This document shows positions 35,301-48,100 of a DNA stretch of 64,000 bases, piece after piece. Origin of the DNA: Gymnogyps californianus (Eukaryota; Chordata; Aves; Accipitriformes; Cathartidae); assembly GCF_018139145.2 (NCBI RefSeq), contig NC_059481.1, positions 6,808,368-6,872,367 on the forward strand, written 5' to 3'. The position numbers were made by a program, and so were the translations under genes. Within the stretch, counting starts at the first letter, position 1, and each line of letters starts with the position of its first letter. Under the pieces are notes generated by a model. The model saw only the letters and a program-made list of their open reading frames with translations, ran no database searches and had not been told where the DNA came from.

Positions 35301-38300
35301 ATTCTTGCTCATAGATCTCAGCGAGACTCAGTTTACTCTTTTCATGATCCAAAGTGATACGCTTCTTGTATTCAAAAGCCTCCTCTTTTGGTTTTTCTTT
35401 CGCTACTACATCATCCCATGCCTGAGAAAGTCATAAATTAATGACCAAATGCAACTACAGTCAAATATCAGGTGCTACAGCTTATTTAGAACATTTTTCG
35501 TATTACTTATCTGACACAGTAACTAGTTTATGCATGTGGCTTCCCAGGAACTCATTAAGTTTCACACTTTCATTTGAAAAAAATTAATAGAAGAGTTATA
35601 GCTTTAGCTTGTGTGCTTATTTTTAGTGGATGGGGGCAAAAATTGTATAACGTGTAATTTTCTTGAGTACTTAAATACGCTCCCCCGTATGTACCAATTT
35701 TTTTTATTCAACTAACAATAAGCCTCAACAAGCTGTGGGATACAAGTCTTATCAGTGGCTTGTAAGAAAAATGAAGTAAACAACTGAGTTTTGGTTAGTA
35801 TTCAGAATGCTCAAAGCACTACAGTTATGGTAATAGACAAAATTTACAGACTGGCATTATATTCCAAATAAACTCCCTATAGTTTTATCTGCAAACACTC
35901 ATTTTTTTGAAGCGCACCAAAACCTAGCATATAACAGGCATGTAAAAACAGAGCTTTTTAGAAATTTAAAGACACATTCATGAAGGCAAAAGAATAAAAC
36001 AACCAGTTGCAGAAATTAATTAAGATAACTCTACATGTCACATTTTAAGAGGTTCAAACCCATCCTTGGAATGTGCCCTGTGAATCAAGTCTATGAACAA
36101 AATAGGGAGGAACAGTAAGATGACACTAACCTCATCCAATATTCTCTGTTTAATGATATCTTCAAGCTGAAAAGTAGTTTCTTCTGTGATCACAGGTGCT
36201 GAGAGGAGAAAGAGAAGAATTTTAAGATTGTTTCTCCAGCAAGAAATACTTCTTGTTCTATGAAGAACAAAACAATAGAAAAAGAAAGTGAAGCCTTCAC
36301 AAAAATGTAGTAATTGAAGGCGAAGTAATTAAGTAATGTTTTCCTCTATCTTGAAGAGACTAATCATATTATGTAGGGCTTGTAAATGACTAAATCTGCC
36401 ACCAAATTAATGAACTTTCAATTAAGTTAAAAATGAACAAAAAAAGATTATAGTTTCCTGTAGTTTCCACCATGAAAATCCACAACCTCAAAAACACACC
36501 AAGAAGTTTAACTTGGTGTTTTGTTATCCCGGTCTTGAGTAACAGGTGTTTTCAGCAAGGTCAAAAGGGAAGAAAACTCAACATGGTATGCAACACGCTT
36601 TCAGGAAAGCCCTCTCTCGCTACGTACCCATTCGGACTGCATGGTCAAAAAGTACTGTTTCCTCCAGAAGGCTGTTTTCAGGTCTTTTTTGTCCAGTCAC
36701 TTCTCCTTTAAGCTGCCAAGGTTTCTCCTCCAACAACTCTTCTTCTAAATTTTTTATTTTTTTGCTCATCTGAAAAACACAATTTCCTAAGAAATTTAGA
36801 ACATAGAGCTCACAAGTAAACTCAAGGCAAGAAATTAATAGTTATTTCAGGTACTCGTAACTCCTCCTCACATAAGGATGAGGGAATATATGATTGCATA
36901 TGTATCTGATGTAGATAAGCTACTTTTTTTTTTTTTTTCTTAATTTGTAAACAGCCTCTTCTTATTTGCCGGACTGAATAAATTACACAATCATTAAAAA
37001 AAAAAAAAATATTGGCCACTGTTTCAAAGTATTAGCAAAATAAAAAAAAAAATTACCTTTTCCTGCCTCTTCTCAAAAGAGGACTTTATTTCACTGGGAT
37101 CGATGCCCTTCTCTAATTGCGTATCAGTAACATCTTCTGTTTCACTGTCATCTGGCAAACTAAAAGTAACTTTTTTAGAGACTTCTTTACTTCTCATATC
37201 CTCCATCATCATTTCATTCATATCCTCAACCCTGTAACATTAAAATTGAATATAAAATAAAGGTTGAAAAGCCTCTATAATTTTTTACATGAAGATATTT
37301 CAGCCATAAGATGTTTACCTGTTAAAACTAACCCACAGTTAAGAAATACTATAGGCTTTCATTGAAACCTAAAGGCAGGGGACACTAGGGAAACTTCTAT
37401 ATATTAAAAATAACTTCCAAAAACTGAAGTTACAGCTATAAAATGATTTATTCAAATAAATATCAACAGACAATATTCAAAAGATAAGTAAATAAATTAC
37501 TTTTAAAATAACGTGACAATGCAAACCATGAACATACAACAGATAACAGAGAATGGCAAACCATGACCAAAGTGAGCCTGGAATTCACACTTTATTTTCT
37601 ACTTCACTTCAGTGTAAAATTACAAGGACATTTTAACTGCAAATAATGCATATACTTACTCGTACATGCTCTCCTCATTCTGCTCTTCAATATCACTGTC
37701 TGCTTCCTCTTCCTGATCATCTTCAACATCACTAGCTACTAAAGCATCATCATCGACCGGATCAAAGAAATCTTTGTATGTCAAGTCTCTAGAACTTTTA
37801 ATTGGCTAAGAAGGGGAGAGGGAAAAAAAAAACCAAACCAAACCAAAACTGTTAAGACTGACAGAAGTCTAAGGGTATCCTGCCTTTTAAGTCTTTAGCA
37901 CCCGGGGAATAGCACTACTTGTGTAACAGTAATTCAGTTTAGTGAAGCACTACCCTGTGGTAGGACATCTTAGTAAAACTAATCTCTTTTACAAGTATTT
38001 AAAATATTCTACCACTTAAATTAATTTCCAATTTCAACATATACAGAAGTCAAAGAGCAGCAGAATTTGCCGATTACTCATTGGAATGCGTACATGTTCC
38101 CTTATACCCAGGGCATAGTTCTTACTTGCTAGTGAGATCTCTGGTAATATTAAATAATAAAAGATTTATTGTTGAAACACGTACTCAACAACTTAAGTTA
38201 AATCAGAGCCATGTCCCTGGAAAAAGAAGTTGCCAAAAGCCCTTTGCTCTGCATCAGTCACCTTAGTGATCTCTAATTGCCAGATGTCAATGCTGAGTGA

Positions 38301-40206
38301 CACATCTTTTTCACTTGCTGGGTCACCTATTCTGCAATTCTGCAAGGTCAATTCTTACTTCTTGTGACATACTATGTCTTCCTTTATTCAGGCAAAACCC
38401 AAGACCCATCTAAAGAGAGACTGGAACAGGACGATATGTTCTTCTACACTTGGACATTTTGTTACCAGATATTCATGTCAAATATATTATTAAAGTTTCA
38501 GAAGTAAACATTAGTCATCTAATCAAACTTAACTTGGTAGTTTCTACTCAGAGTTCAACAATTTATAGTCACCCTAACAGATATCAGATCTTGATTTACA
38601 GGAAAAGAGAAATCAGAAAATTAATTTACTGATAGTCTTACTTGGACTTTAGCTTCTTCAGACTCTTCTTCCTCATCATCTGAGATGATGTCTTCAAAAT
38701 AATTAATATCTTCCTCCTCCTCCTTGTCTTCCTTCTCTGCATGTTCTAAAAAAGCTTCCATCTCAGCCAGCTTGAAAAACTTGTCATCCACTATAGATTT
38801 GCTTCCCATTTTTTTCAATGTGGTTTCCTTGGCTGTTTTAGTTTGTTGCTCCAGTGCTTCAATATCAAAGTCAATATCAGAATCCTCATCACTGTATTTC
38901 TGCATTATGCTTTTTCTGAGTTTACTTTGCTCTTCTTTAGCTTTAGTTTTATCTTTTGTATAAACATGCTTCTGTTCAGTTTCTGCTTCCATTATGTTGT
39001 CTTCCAATTCCTGGTCACTGCTGGTCTCTGCATCAGAGCCATCCTCTTCCTGGTCTGAGAGAAGGCAAAGATCTTCATCCTTGACATCCCTTGCAATGGA
39101 TTTTTTGAAGAAATCAAGAACTGCATTGTTCCGGAGCTCTAGTTGTTGCCAAATCTGTTCTTCATCAAAATTTTCTATCACCAGCTCTTTTAAAGGACCC
39201 CCACGAACTATATTACTTCCCAGAGCTTTATTCAAATCATAGAGAGTCTTTGTTAACGCTCTGAAGTCAGCAGCCAGTCCATCTTGCACACTAAGAGCAG
39301 AAAAAAAAGATTAAGAGCTTTAAGAAACACAACAGTTAACATCAATTTTTTATTTTCTATTTTGCAGAATTTACTCGCTTTCATTCATTTTACACCTTCC
39401 ATTAAGTTAATCACATGGTCACACTGCAGCTCTTTTTATATCTGCTTAGGTATTTTGGTGCTACAGAATAGCACCTTTCAAGTGTTACTGCTGTTTCTTA
39501 ACTTTCTACACACCTCTTGGAGTACTGCTACTAAACATTCCCAGAAATAAAGACATTATAATTATTAAGGCTTTCAACTTCATTACACTTTGTGTATGAA
39601 GTAGCAGCTGGGCAGAATATTCCACCCTTCTATAGTTAGATCTCACTATATCTTGATCATATTTAAGCACCCCAGATGTGTTGGGCAAGTAAATAGTATA
39701 GCACTAAACACCTCAAACATTCAAGATACAGACCTTTGGTTTTAAAAAGGTAATTGCCCTCCTCCACTGCCTTACTCCTCAGTTTTTATATTTCAGCGGT
39801 CTCCTCCAGTTTTTTCTCTAGACCTACCAATGCTTCAACATAGCTCGTAGAAACAGAAACCTCCGTTTCCTAATTCCCGAACGCTGAAGAAAGGAATAGG
39901 ATACTGCAGAAGCCCCAGCCAGGTCTCGACGCCGTTAATAACGCGTTTCAGGAGAGCTCTGTGGCACCGGGGGTAGCTGAGGGGCGCCGGCCGGCGGCTG
40001 GCACGAGGCCTCCCCCCCAGAGCACCAGGGCCTGCAAGAATCGCCGAGTGCTACGTGCGCGCACACACACACACACGGTCCGGCACGGGGGGCTCCCCAG
40101 CCCCGGGGAAACCCGCAGCCCCCCAGTACCTGAGGAAGCGCTCCGGGCGCGCAGCGGCAGCGCCCGCCACCCTGAGGCACGTCTCCAGGCCCTTGACAGC
40201 CGCCAT
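32214..40206 (-). CDS. MPHOSPH10: MPHOSPH10 (MPP10), U3 small nucleolar ribonucleoprotein, complete coding gene
   Basis: Eleven coding exons join in frame to 664 residues (human 681): 40130-40206, 38642-39290, 37660-37805, 37057-37231, 36628-36769, 36131-36198, 35284-35421, 34945-35055, 34597-34704, 33822-34052, 32214-32363. MPP10 acts in the nucleolus in the small-subunit processome with U3 snoRNA, IMP3 and IMP4, needed for early 18S rRNA cleavages. Visible parts: the N-terminal [16 protein letters not shown] motif, long Asp/Glu clusters through about residue 350, [28 protein letters not shown], the well-conserved centre (QAWDDVV-type and [11 protein letters not shown]), and a very basic Lys/Arg coiled-coil-like tail (539-664) ending in VQKLKL. 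It shares a head-to-head arrangement with MCEE. The start is set by the family N-terminus and a good Kozak context (AAGATGG). Confidence 0.98.
33822..34052 (-). CDS. MPHOSPH10: MPHOSPH10 coding exon 10 (basic tail)
   Basis: Exactly 77 codons (539-615), dense in Lys and Arg ([19 protein letters not shown] and following); probable nuclear/nucleolar localisation and RNA contacts. Acceptor CTTTAG, donor CTCAAG|GTAAGG. Confidence 0.96.
34597..34704 (-). CDS. MPHOSPH10: MPHOSPH10 coding exon 9
   Basis: Exactly 36 codons (503-538): [20 protein letters not shown] and [13 protein letters not shown]. Acceptor TTTCTAG, donor ATCAAG|GTAAAT. Confidence 0.97.
34945..35055 (-). CDS. MPHOSPH10: MPHOSPH10 coding exon 8
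   Basis: Exactly 37 codons (466-502), with [20 protein letters not shown]. Acceptor ATGCAG, donor CCA|GTAAGT. Confidence 0.97.
35284..35421 (-). CDS. MPHOSPH10: MPHOSPH10 coding exon 7
   Basis: Exactly 46 codons (420-465): [20 protein letters not shown] and [16 protein letters not shown]. The most conserved stretch of the family. Donor CACCAG|GTAACG. Confidence 0.97.
36131..36198 (-). CDS. MPHOSPH10: MPHOSPH10 coding exon 6
   Basis: Residues 397-419, [19 protein letters not shown] and three more. Acceptor CTCTCAG, donor GATGAG|GTTAGT. Confidence 0.95.
36628..36769 (-). CDS. MPHOSPH10: MPHOSPH10 coding exon 5
   Basis: Residues 350-396, with [19 protein letters not shown] and LFDHAVRM. Acceptor TTTTTCAG, donor ATGG|GTACGT. 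Confidence 0.96.
37057..37231 (-). CDS. MPHOSPH10: MPHOSPH10 coding exon 4
   Basis: Residues 291-349, with [16 protein letters not shown] and [12 protein letters not shown]. Acceptor GTTACAG, donor AAAAG|GTAATT. Confidence 0.96.
37660..37805 (-). CDS. MPHOSPH10: MPHOSPH10 coding exon 3
   Basis: Residues 243-290: [14 protein letters not shown] followed by acidic sequence. Acceptor TTCTTAG, donor TACGA|GTAAGT. Confidence 0.96.
38642..39290 (-). CDS. MPHOSPH10: MPHOSPH10 coding exon 2 (largest)
   Basis: Residues 26-242. Contains [18 protein letters not shown] and acidic runs EDEEEES-like, plus [16 protein letters not shown] and [16 protein letters not shown]. Acceptor CTCTTAG, donor CCAA|GTAAGA. 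Confidence 0.97.
40130..40206 (-). CDS. MPHOSPH10: MPHOSPH10 coding exon 1
   Basis: Residues 1-25, [15 protein letters not shown] and following, inside a CpG island. Donor CTCAG|GTACTG; it joins the next exon through an AG/T Ser codon. Confidence 0.95.
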
Positions 40207-40209
40207 CTT
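40199..40209 (-). promoter_or_regulatory. YY1-type motif over the MPHOSPH10 start codon
   Basis: AAGATGGCGGC on the minus strand, a perfect match to the YY1 consensus AAnATGGCGGC, with the ATG being the MPHOSPH10 start. Confidence 0.65.
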
Positions 40210-40459
40210 CCCCCTCCCCGGCCGCGGCGCGTGGAGCAACCTGGCACCGCCTCCCCGAGGCAGCCGGCTGAGCGGTCCGGACGACTCCCGCGCCCGGCGC
40301 CGAGGTTCCGCACACAGGAGTTCCGCCCCGCGCTGCCTTGCCCCCACAGCGGCGGGAGCCGCCCCGCCCTGCCTCCCGAGCCAAAAGCGCTTCTGCCTCC
40401 CACCCGTGCTTTTGTCACAGAACCGCCTCGTTTATTCATGTCATACCCGCTTCTTTAGG

Positions 40460-41630
40460 CGCGCCTGCTCGCGATCGCACCGAACCACAAGCTGGGTATT
40501 GCAGAGTCATCTACTGATGGCTGCTGCTTCCTCCCCTTGGAAGAGCGTGGTATTGCTCTAGATTGGGATGTTCACCAGCACTGGAAAACCTGCTCTAAAT
40601 ATAGTAAAGCTACAGTCATCTTACTTTGCAGTTTTGTCTCTCTGACCCAGATACAAGGGCTATTTTGGAACCACACATTTCCAGCTGATTCTGTGAGCAA
40701 AATGCCCGACGTTATCTGGCGTCTCCAAGCTCCCAGCCAACTAGGCAGGCATTCACACGCCTAGGCGATTAGCGAGCACTGCCCAGTGTTCTTCAACTGT
40801 TTTGTAACTTCACATCAGAGAGTTTCCTTAAAGTTTATTTTATAAAGTCAAATTAAGCACTACACCCACAGACCCTGGTGAAGAAGCTGCTGCTGCAGTT
40901 GGGGGAGACGATCCATTCCTCCTCCACGCTGCAAAATGCGTTAGCAGGGGCTGCCCCCGGGGCTGCGCTCACCCTGCCTGCTGCCGTTCCCAGCCATCCA
41001 CAGCCGTTCAGCACCTGGATTCAAAACTGACCAACCTTCTAACTTTGTTCTTGCTATTGCCTCTGCTGTTCCTCTGCTGCTTTCACATTTTCTTCCTACC
41101 AAAAAAAGAAGTCTTTTCAGTGCACACAAAACAAAGCCCTGCTATGCAACTTCTGTGTCCTCTCATTGGCACTTTGCACCCTCAAGAAACCATTGTGTGG
41201 AGCAGGGCCCAGCCAGCAGAGGCATGAGTATGACCTGTACCTGTGCTTCTCTGAACATCATAAACATATCTGACACTTTACAACCTGGGTTGGAAGCAGA
41301 AAGTGTCATATATTGGGACTTTTAAATACCATTTTGACCACTGATTTTGATCTGCACTTTTAATTATTCAGATATTATCAGATTTGAAGTGGCACAAGCT
41401 GTTTACATATTTAGGATGTATCACAGCGACTTGCAATGTCCTGTGTCCCTGACGCAACAGGAATGCAGCACCAGAAGACAGCCTGCTCATTGTCCCGAGT
41501 CTCTTTTGCACAATGCTTTAGTCAGAAAACTCTCTCTCTACAGATGTCCCTTGCTATAACTGGCCTCTTTTGCACCCTCTTTTTCAAACAGACAGTGTGC
41601 AGAGCTGCCCCAGCAGAGGCGAGCAGCATG
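40460..41630. other. AT-richer spacer between the two divergent promoters
   Basis: About 1.2 kb of ordinary composition between two CpG islands. No coding exon or known repeat recognised. Confidence 0.6.
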
Positions 41631-42080
41631 CAGCGACACGGCTGAGGCCTGCTGCACAGCCGCCTCCCCGCAGTCAGCCGCAGCCTTCAGCTCCAAGGCG
41701 GCCGGCCCGGGCCGCGCACGCCGGCTGGCAGCGGCCGTAGGGCCCGCCCCTGGCCGATGGAGCTTTCTCCTTCCGGGAAAGGCACCGGGCAGCTGCGCCC
41801 ACCCGCCCCAGCGAGGGCTCACCAGCCCCTCGGCAGGACACAGCCATTGCCACTGCCGCTGCCTCGTACCAAGACGCTCCGGTGGCGTCGGTCCTACAAA
41901 CGCAGCCCCAAAGGGCTCCCGGCCCGGGCGCGCCTTCAGCCCCGGGCGGCCGGGGGACCGCTCGGCCCCGCCGTGGACGGGGGCGGCGGCCGCTGCCATG
42001 GTGACGGCGGAGGGCGGCCGCTCCCCCGCAAGCAGGCCCCGCCTGCCCGCGGCCGGGCTGGGTGCGAGCGCCGGGGCGGC

Positions 42081-42091
42081 GAGATGGCGGC
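42081..42091 (+). promoter_or_regulatory. YY1-like motif over the MCEE start codon
   Basis: GAGATGGCGGC, one mismatch from AAnATGGCGGC, with the ATG at 42084 as the MCEE start. Confidence 0.5.
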
Positions 42092-42114
42092 CTTCCTGGG
42101 GCGCGCGGCGGCCG
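42084..42114 (+). CDS. MCEE: MCEE exon 1, coding part
   Basis: Only ten codons plus one base (MAAFLGRAAA). Donor GGCCG|GTAACG. Phase 1 matches exon 2 to make a Gly codon. The start is inferred by analogy with the human N-terminus. Confidence 0.85.
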
Positions 42115-45100
42115 GTAACGTGGGGGCCGGGCGGGCCGGTGGCGGGGCGGGGCGGGCGGCGGCGCCGTGAGGGGCGGCGCGGCCTCAGGCCTCGGCTCGG
42201 GGCGGCCGCGGGTGTCGGTGCCCGTTCCGGCCTGGAGCTCCTGCCCCGCGGCGGCGGGCAGTCCCGCTTCGTGCTGGGGCCGGGCGAGCCGTCAGGGCGG
42301 GATCGCGCCGCTCCTGCCCGCCCTGGGCTGCGGGAGCGGGCCCGAGGCTCTCCGTGAGAGCCTTACAGGCCACAACAAAACAGAAGTGCTTTTATAAATA
42401 AAACCAAGGTCTTCTGATCCAGATGACAGATAAATTAACAACTGACATTATCTGGCTTGGAATAAACTTATGCAGCAAACTCCAAACTTAGTATTTAAGG
42501 CGCAAGGAGGAGCTTGTCTTTTTAAAGTACAGCTTGGAGGTCAAATGCAAAATCATTTCCCGTTCATTATAATTATCTGGACCGTTCACTCACCATACCT
42601 AAATCACACTATTTTACTCGGTAGCCATAGACTGCAGGAGAAAAGCGAATGAGACACTCAGTGCTGTCAGTGATCGATCAGTGGGATACTGGGAATGAAA
42701 ACACCTTTGTATAATTGCACTTTGCTGGAAGAAACCAGAGCTGCAGCAAAGTGAGACTCAGTTTCTAGGAACTATGGAGCCCATCTGATTCCCAAAAGCC
42801 ACCTCCAGCACAGAGCAGAGCAGCACTATGGATGACCTAAGCCTTGTTGACTGGCAAAGTTTCCAAGATGCTAATGCCACCTCAAAATGGCTGGGATTTA
42901 AGAATGGCCAGACTATGCCCTTTCTCCATGTGGTCCAGAGCGCTAATACACAGCCTCTGTACGCCAAACTCCCTATGGCGACAGCATCCTCTCCATGCTT
43001 GGGAGTTTTTCTCAATCTGAAATGGTTGACAGTAGAGCGGTGCCCAGTGACAAGGTTCTTCTTACTGCAACCCACAGTTGTATAACCTCCCCGTAGAGAA
43101 CATGACTGAATTCAGTTGGATTTGGCTTGCATTTGATTACTTGGCCAGGTCAGTCAATGAACACTGCCCCACATAAGGAGCAACAAGCCCATGAATAAAC
43201 ATTTGAAGAATGAGGATCTCATTTTATGGGGTACTTCAGACTTGTTACTTCATGTTCATAATCTGCTCTGTTATAGAATATAAGCCTCAATTGGTACAAC
43301 TGTACATGTTTAAACTCTGATGTGCATAATACTAGTAGATCAGTCAACCATTAATGGACTAAAACCCAAATAGATCAATTTAAAAATATTCTTCAAATGA
43401 AGCTGAAGAAGGTGACATACATTCTGCAGTATCACTGAGGCTAGGAAGCCAGCAATCATGTATGAGAGCAGGGTCAGCTGAATCTTCTCTAAAGGACAAA
43501 ATATCTAGAAAAATTCAGATTTGGTTGTCAGTGTTTGAAAAATGAGGTCTTAAAAAAAAAACAGTAGGGGTAAATGCTGTATATACCAGGAGATGCAACT
43601 GCATGTGTGAATTTGGTCAGCATATGCAAGTTTTTCAAGCAGGACAGATACTTGGGTAGATGCTTTAGTCACAGTGTCCCTTGGCTTCAAAAGAAGCAGA
43701 GAAAGTAATATTTTTAACATTGGAGAAAGTTAAGAATTACTTGAGTAACTCTGTAAGTCAGTGGAGAAATGCTTTTGTGCTTGAAGAATTTAGCCACAAC
43801 AGTTAATAGGACTAGTTTTGTGATATATGCATAAATATAAGTGTTTCTTTCCTGAAACATGGAAGTGATGGGGTTTCAATCTGAAGTGTGCTGAAAAGCT
43901 TTCTTTTTCACTGGAGGGTCATCTTTTGATTATTGGGTTAGAAGAAGAAGATTAGAATTTTAAGTAATCTATATAGTTACTAATCTATATAATACAAGAA
44001 AAACACAAATGCTTTCTGTTTAATCTCAGTCAATTCACACTGGTAATTATGGGTTTAAAATTAAAGCTCTATATGCATATGACTAGAACTAGGATAAATT
44101 CACAAGACTTCATAGAATAAAGTAAAAAAAAAAAAAAAACAAATCTGCTGAAGAGTCCTCTGCCCCTACATACTCATAGGAAAAATATACAGAGTTCTAC
44201 CACCTAATCCATTAAGTGAGAGGAGGAAATGGAGAGATGCATAAATAGTATTGTCATATAAGTGGGTATTTAAGTATCTTTGACTTTGCAAGAATCCTAG
44301 GAATATACTTCACTTTTTCAATCTATTATCTTTCCAGGAAACACCACAAAAGTCACACATTTTTTGGGCAGAACCCAACAGAAATAGTATTTGCTATTCT
44401 TTTTTGCTATTGCTTCAGTAATAGCTGAGTAACAGTCTGTGTGTCTACTTTCTGTCAATTTACTTGAAAATAGACAAAATACAAATTAAATTATAATAAC
44501 CATGTAGTCATATGCCCTGTGTGAAGTACAGCAAAAATTACAGATAGGAGATGTCAAAAAGAATGGGAAGAATCCTAGCCTTTCCCATCAGTAAAGTTTG
44601 CTTGAAAAATCTACATTAGTAGTATTTCTACTGAACTGCGGTCTGTTACTATTTGGAAGAAGGAATGAAACAATAAAAGGCTCTAGGAAACAACAAATTA
44701 TATAGTAAGTGGTCCTTATCTTTCAAAGGATTTTTCTCTTTTGGAGAATACTGACCTCCTCTAAGTGGAAGAGTATCTCTTACTTTAGCAAGAATTGAAT
44801 CAGGTCTTAAGAAATTATTGTAGGAAACAGAGCTACTTAGAATCATAGGTGGACAGAAAAGACTGTATGGCGAGTGTGGGTTTGGGGTTTTTTTTTAGTT
44901 TTTTAATACATTATTTACTCTGGTGATCTGGTCAAACTCTAGTCTAGTTAATTATCCATGCCTCTAATTACAGCAACTAGATACTGCATGTTTCTTATTT
45001 TGTACATTATAAGCATTGCATAGTATTTGTTCCTCAGACAATTGCTTTGTTCACTCCTGATACAGCTGCATTTAGATGGCAAGTCTATCTACAAAATAGT

Positions 45101-48100
45101 GTCAGCATAGACATTTGAAAAACAAGAATTTTTCTTCTGTGTAGAAGTGGCTAGGGGATTTTTTTTAACATGTAAAAAGTTGAAAAGTACTTGGAAATAT
45201 TGAGTTGCTCTACTATGCCAGTATGATAGCCTAAAGCTAACAAGTGAAAAAGAATTCTCCAGAACTTCTGGCTGTGATGAAAGAGATGACGGGATGTACT
45301 GTGTGAAAGGCTGGCAAGAAATACTCCAGGGCAGTTACTTGCAGAACTGGACAAGTTTCTGGAAATACTTAATGTAGAATGTTGATTCAGTATTATCAGA
45401 AGATTCTGAAAAGACTTACTTTTGTGATACTAAGTCTTTGGAAGTAAGTACATTGCACGTTATAATTTTAAGTCTCAAATACACACAAAAACACTTCTTC
45501 CATCACAGCACAATGTTCAGAAAGGCTTAGATTTAAGGACTGCATCAGTTGTCTTTGTGAAGAAAAATTAACTGATAGCTGTAGAGTCTTGAATTCCTGT
45601 GAAATGGTAGTTCTCAGTTTCATACAGTGAAGCTAGCTGATTAATTACAGCTACTACTAACCTTACAGCTACTACTAACTTTACAGAGTACAAAGAGCCT
45701 GAAAAAATGCAAGCCAGGCTATCCTCAGTAAATTGCAAAGCATCCAGAAGCTCAGTGCATCCTTGGCACAATCTCTTAGCAAAATAGCACATTTGTGAAT
45801 TTAAAGCTAAGAATGCCTCAAAGACTTCCAACATGCTGAGATGCCTCTAGCTTGGCCCTGAGGCATTGGGAACTCTGACATGGCCTAAAGCAAACTGGCA
45901 TGAAATTAAAATGCAGCTTTTATGAATGTATCCTTTCATCTAATTCTAATTCTGGTGCTAGAAACAACTGATATGATCATAGTTTCTCCCCTACCCCCAG
46001 CCTCTCCAGATTCTAGTACTCTGACAGATTAATTTTTAAGGTAATTAATTTGTAAGTACCCTCATTTTATATCTTTTTTTTAGTGATTTTTTTAAAAAAA
46101 CAAGCAACCCTGGAACTATTTGTGAGCAACACAGCAATTTGACACAGTGCAAAGTTCAGTACTGCCTTGTCAGAGCAGCCAGTGAAGAGTTCTGTAGATA
46201 TCTAAGCAGTTTTTCATGCCACTGCGTTTCTCCATGACTTCTCCATCTTTTGTCTACATTAGCCCTTACCTTTATGTCATATGGTCATCCAATATTTTTT
46301 TATAATTACCTTTTCATTTATGATGAGCCAAATCATATTCTTTTTCTTTTGTAAGTCACTCTGAAGTCAGTGGCACTAGTTACATTAAAAAAGCTATTAT
46401 GATTTTGACCTTTTAAAGATAATGTTCTAAATTATTATTGGTCAGGTGGACATGATACTGTTCACAGTACTTAGAACTGAAATATTTCTAAGCATCTTGA
46501 AATAGATCAGTGAAACGAAGTATAAGACCTGTATGGCATGTGAAAAGTAAGAAGGGCAGATGACTTAATCATTGGAGAAAGTAAGAAATCAAACTCAGGA
46601 GGTTTTAGGATACCTTAAGCCTCAGATGCAGCATGACATTTCTTTCCTTGCTGGAGTTAGTTCTGACAGCTGAGAGCTCAAGTCTTTTATCTTTTGGATC
46701 TGGCAGTATCAGTTCTGTCCGAGGTTTTGTTTGGGTTTTCTTGTTTGTTTGTTTGTTTGTTATAATTTCTAGATGTATAGGCATATCCTCATTCCTTTCT
46801 CTATTTTGTAAGAAGCTCTGAAAAAATTCAGAATTCACTTCTAAGTACATTATAGAGTTGACCATTACATTTGGCCATGTATTCCTCTTTTTAACAGGCA
46901 TATGTAAGCATTTACACCAAATTTGTGTTTGGTTTGTTTTTTTTTTAATACTTCTCAATAATTACATAGTCTCTGAAAAAAACTTTCATTGAGCTGTTAG
47001 TAGTACAGAATAATTCTTCCCTTGGTCTCAGTCTACCTTCAGCTTTGCACACTGGTGTGCTTATGACATAGGAGTTATATAGGCCTCATTAAAAGGGGAA
47101 AGAGCAGATATTGATACTTTCTCAAAAGCATTGTATCGGTGCTATTCACTTTTTTTCAGGGCTTCTTACCAGATTGCAGACTTCAGCTCCCACGATACGA
47201 ACTCTATCATCATCAAATTCCTTTTCTCAAAACATTCCAAGCTATTTGTGGAAACTGGGCCGACTTAATCATGTAGCAATTGCAGTACCTGATTTGGAGA
47301 AAGCTCAGTCCTTGTATAAAGATGTGTTAGGAGCACAGGTGAGCAAGACTGTTGCTCTTCCCGAACATGGTGTCTACACTGTTTTTGTGGAGCTGGGAAA
47401 TACCAAGCTGGAACTTCTACATCCTTTAGGAGAGAAAAGTCCCATTGCAAGCTTTCTGCAAAAAAACAAGACTGGAGGAATGCATCATATCTGCATTGAG
47501 GTATTTTAACACAATGTATCATATAATAAGATAGAGATATTGAAGTATGCATAATTTTTTCATAGGTTTGACCTGTGTCAAGAACAAATATATAAGGCTG
47601 TCATATTTGTGAGAATTTATGTTGCAGAAGTCCTAAACGTGCCTTTTTTCTGTTTTGGAAATCACAGTTCAATATCATGAGCTATGTGATAATTTTTTTC
47701 TCTTTTATGCTATAAAGATTAAATTGGTGAGGGGAGGGTTAAGTATCCAGCGTGGAAGGTGGACAAGCCCCAGGGCTTGTGAAGAGTGTTTGACAAGTGT
47801 TAACTTCCTGATGTAGAAAGGACATACACTGGAAAAAGATGGAGTTGTAAGTTTAAGCTAAGGCATAGTTTAGATTTTCAGAACTTTCTTCCTGTTTGAT
47901 ATTTAGTTGATAATTGTATACAGAATTCAAAAAAGATTGTCAGTCGTACTTACCAAACAGCAGTAAAGCAGAGTTTCTTCTGTCCTGTTCTTCCTTGTCC
48001 ATCAAAGGCAGATTGGTCTGGAAGTACACAAGATGTAAAGGTGCTGGGTAAAGTAGTTATCTTATTTAGAATACTTATGTTTCAGTGTAGATGTTTGATG

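Larger units (their letters stand above)
39930..40450 (-). promoter_or_regulatory. CpG island, MPHOSPH10 promoter
   Basis: GC- and CpG-rich block spanning coding exon 1 and the sequence just upstream. It contains a short (AC)n run at about 40060-40077. Long open frames on both strands here are a composition effect. Confidence 0.8.
41640..42360 (+). promoter_or_regulatory. CpG island, MCEE promoter and first exon
   Basis: CpG-rich block centred on MCEE exon 1. It includes an ETS-like CCTTCCGGGAA at about 41770. Its separation from the MPHOSPH10 island by AT-richer DNA suggests two promoters, not one compact shared one. Confidence 0.8.

Noticed and set aside
36050..36070. tRNA-like B-box (GGTTCAAACCC)
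   Set aside because: No matching A-box or cloverleaf around it.
39935..40561. Overlapping 98-168 codon frames on both strands near MPHOSPH10 exon 1
   Set aside because: Composition effect of the CpG island; only the short piece 40130-40206 continues the MPHOSPH10 frame.
45640..45690. Short tandem repeat as a possible CRISPR-like or regulatory array
   Set aside because: Only about two copies of a 17-mer; an ordinary small tandem duplication.
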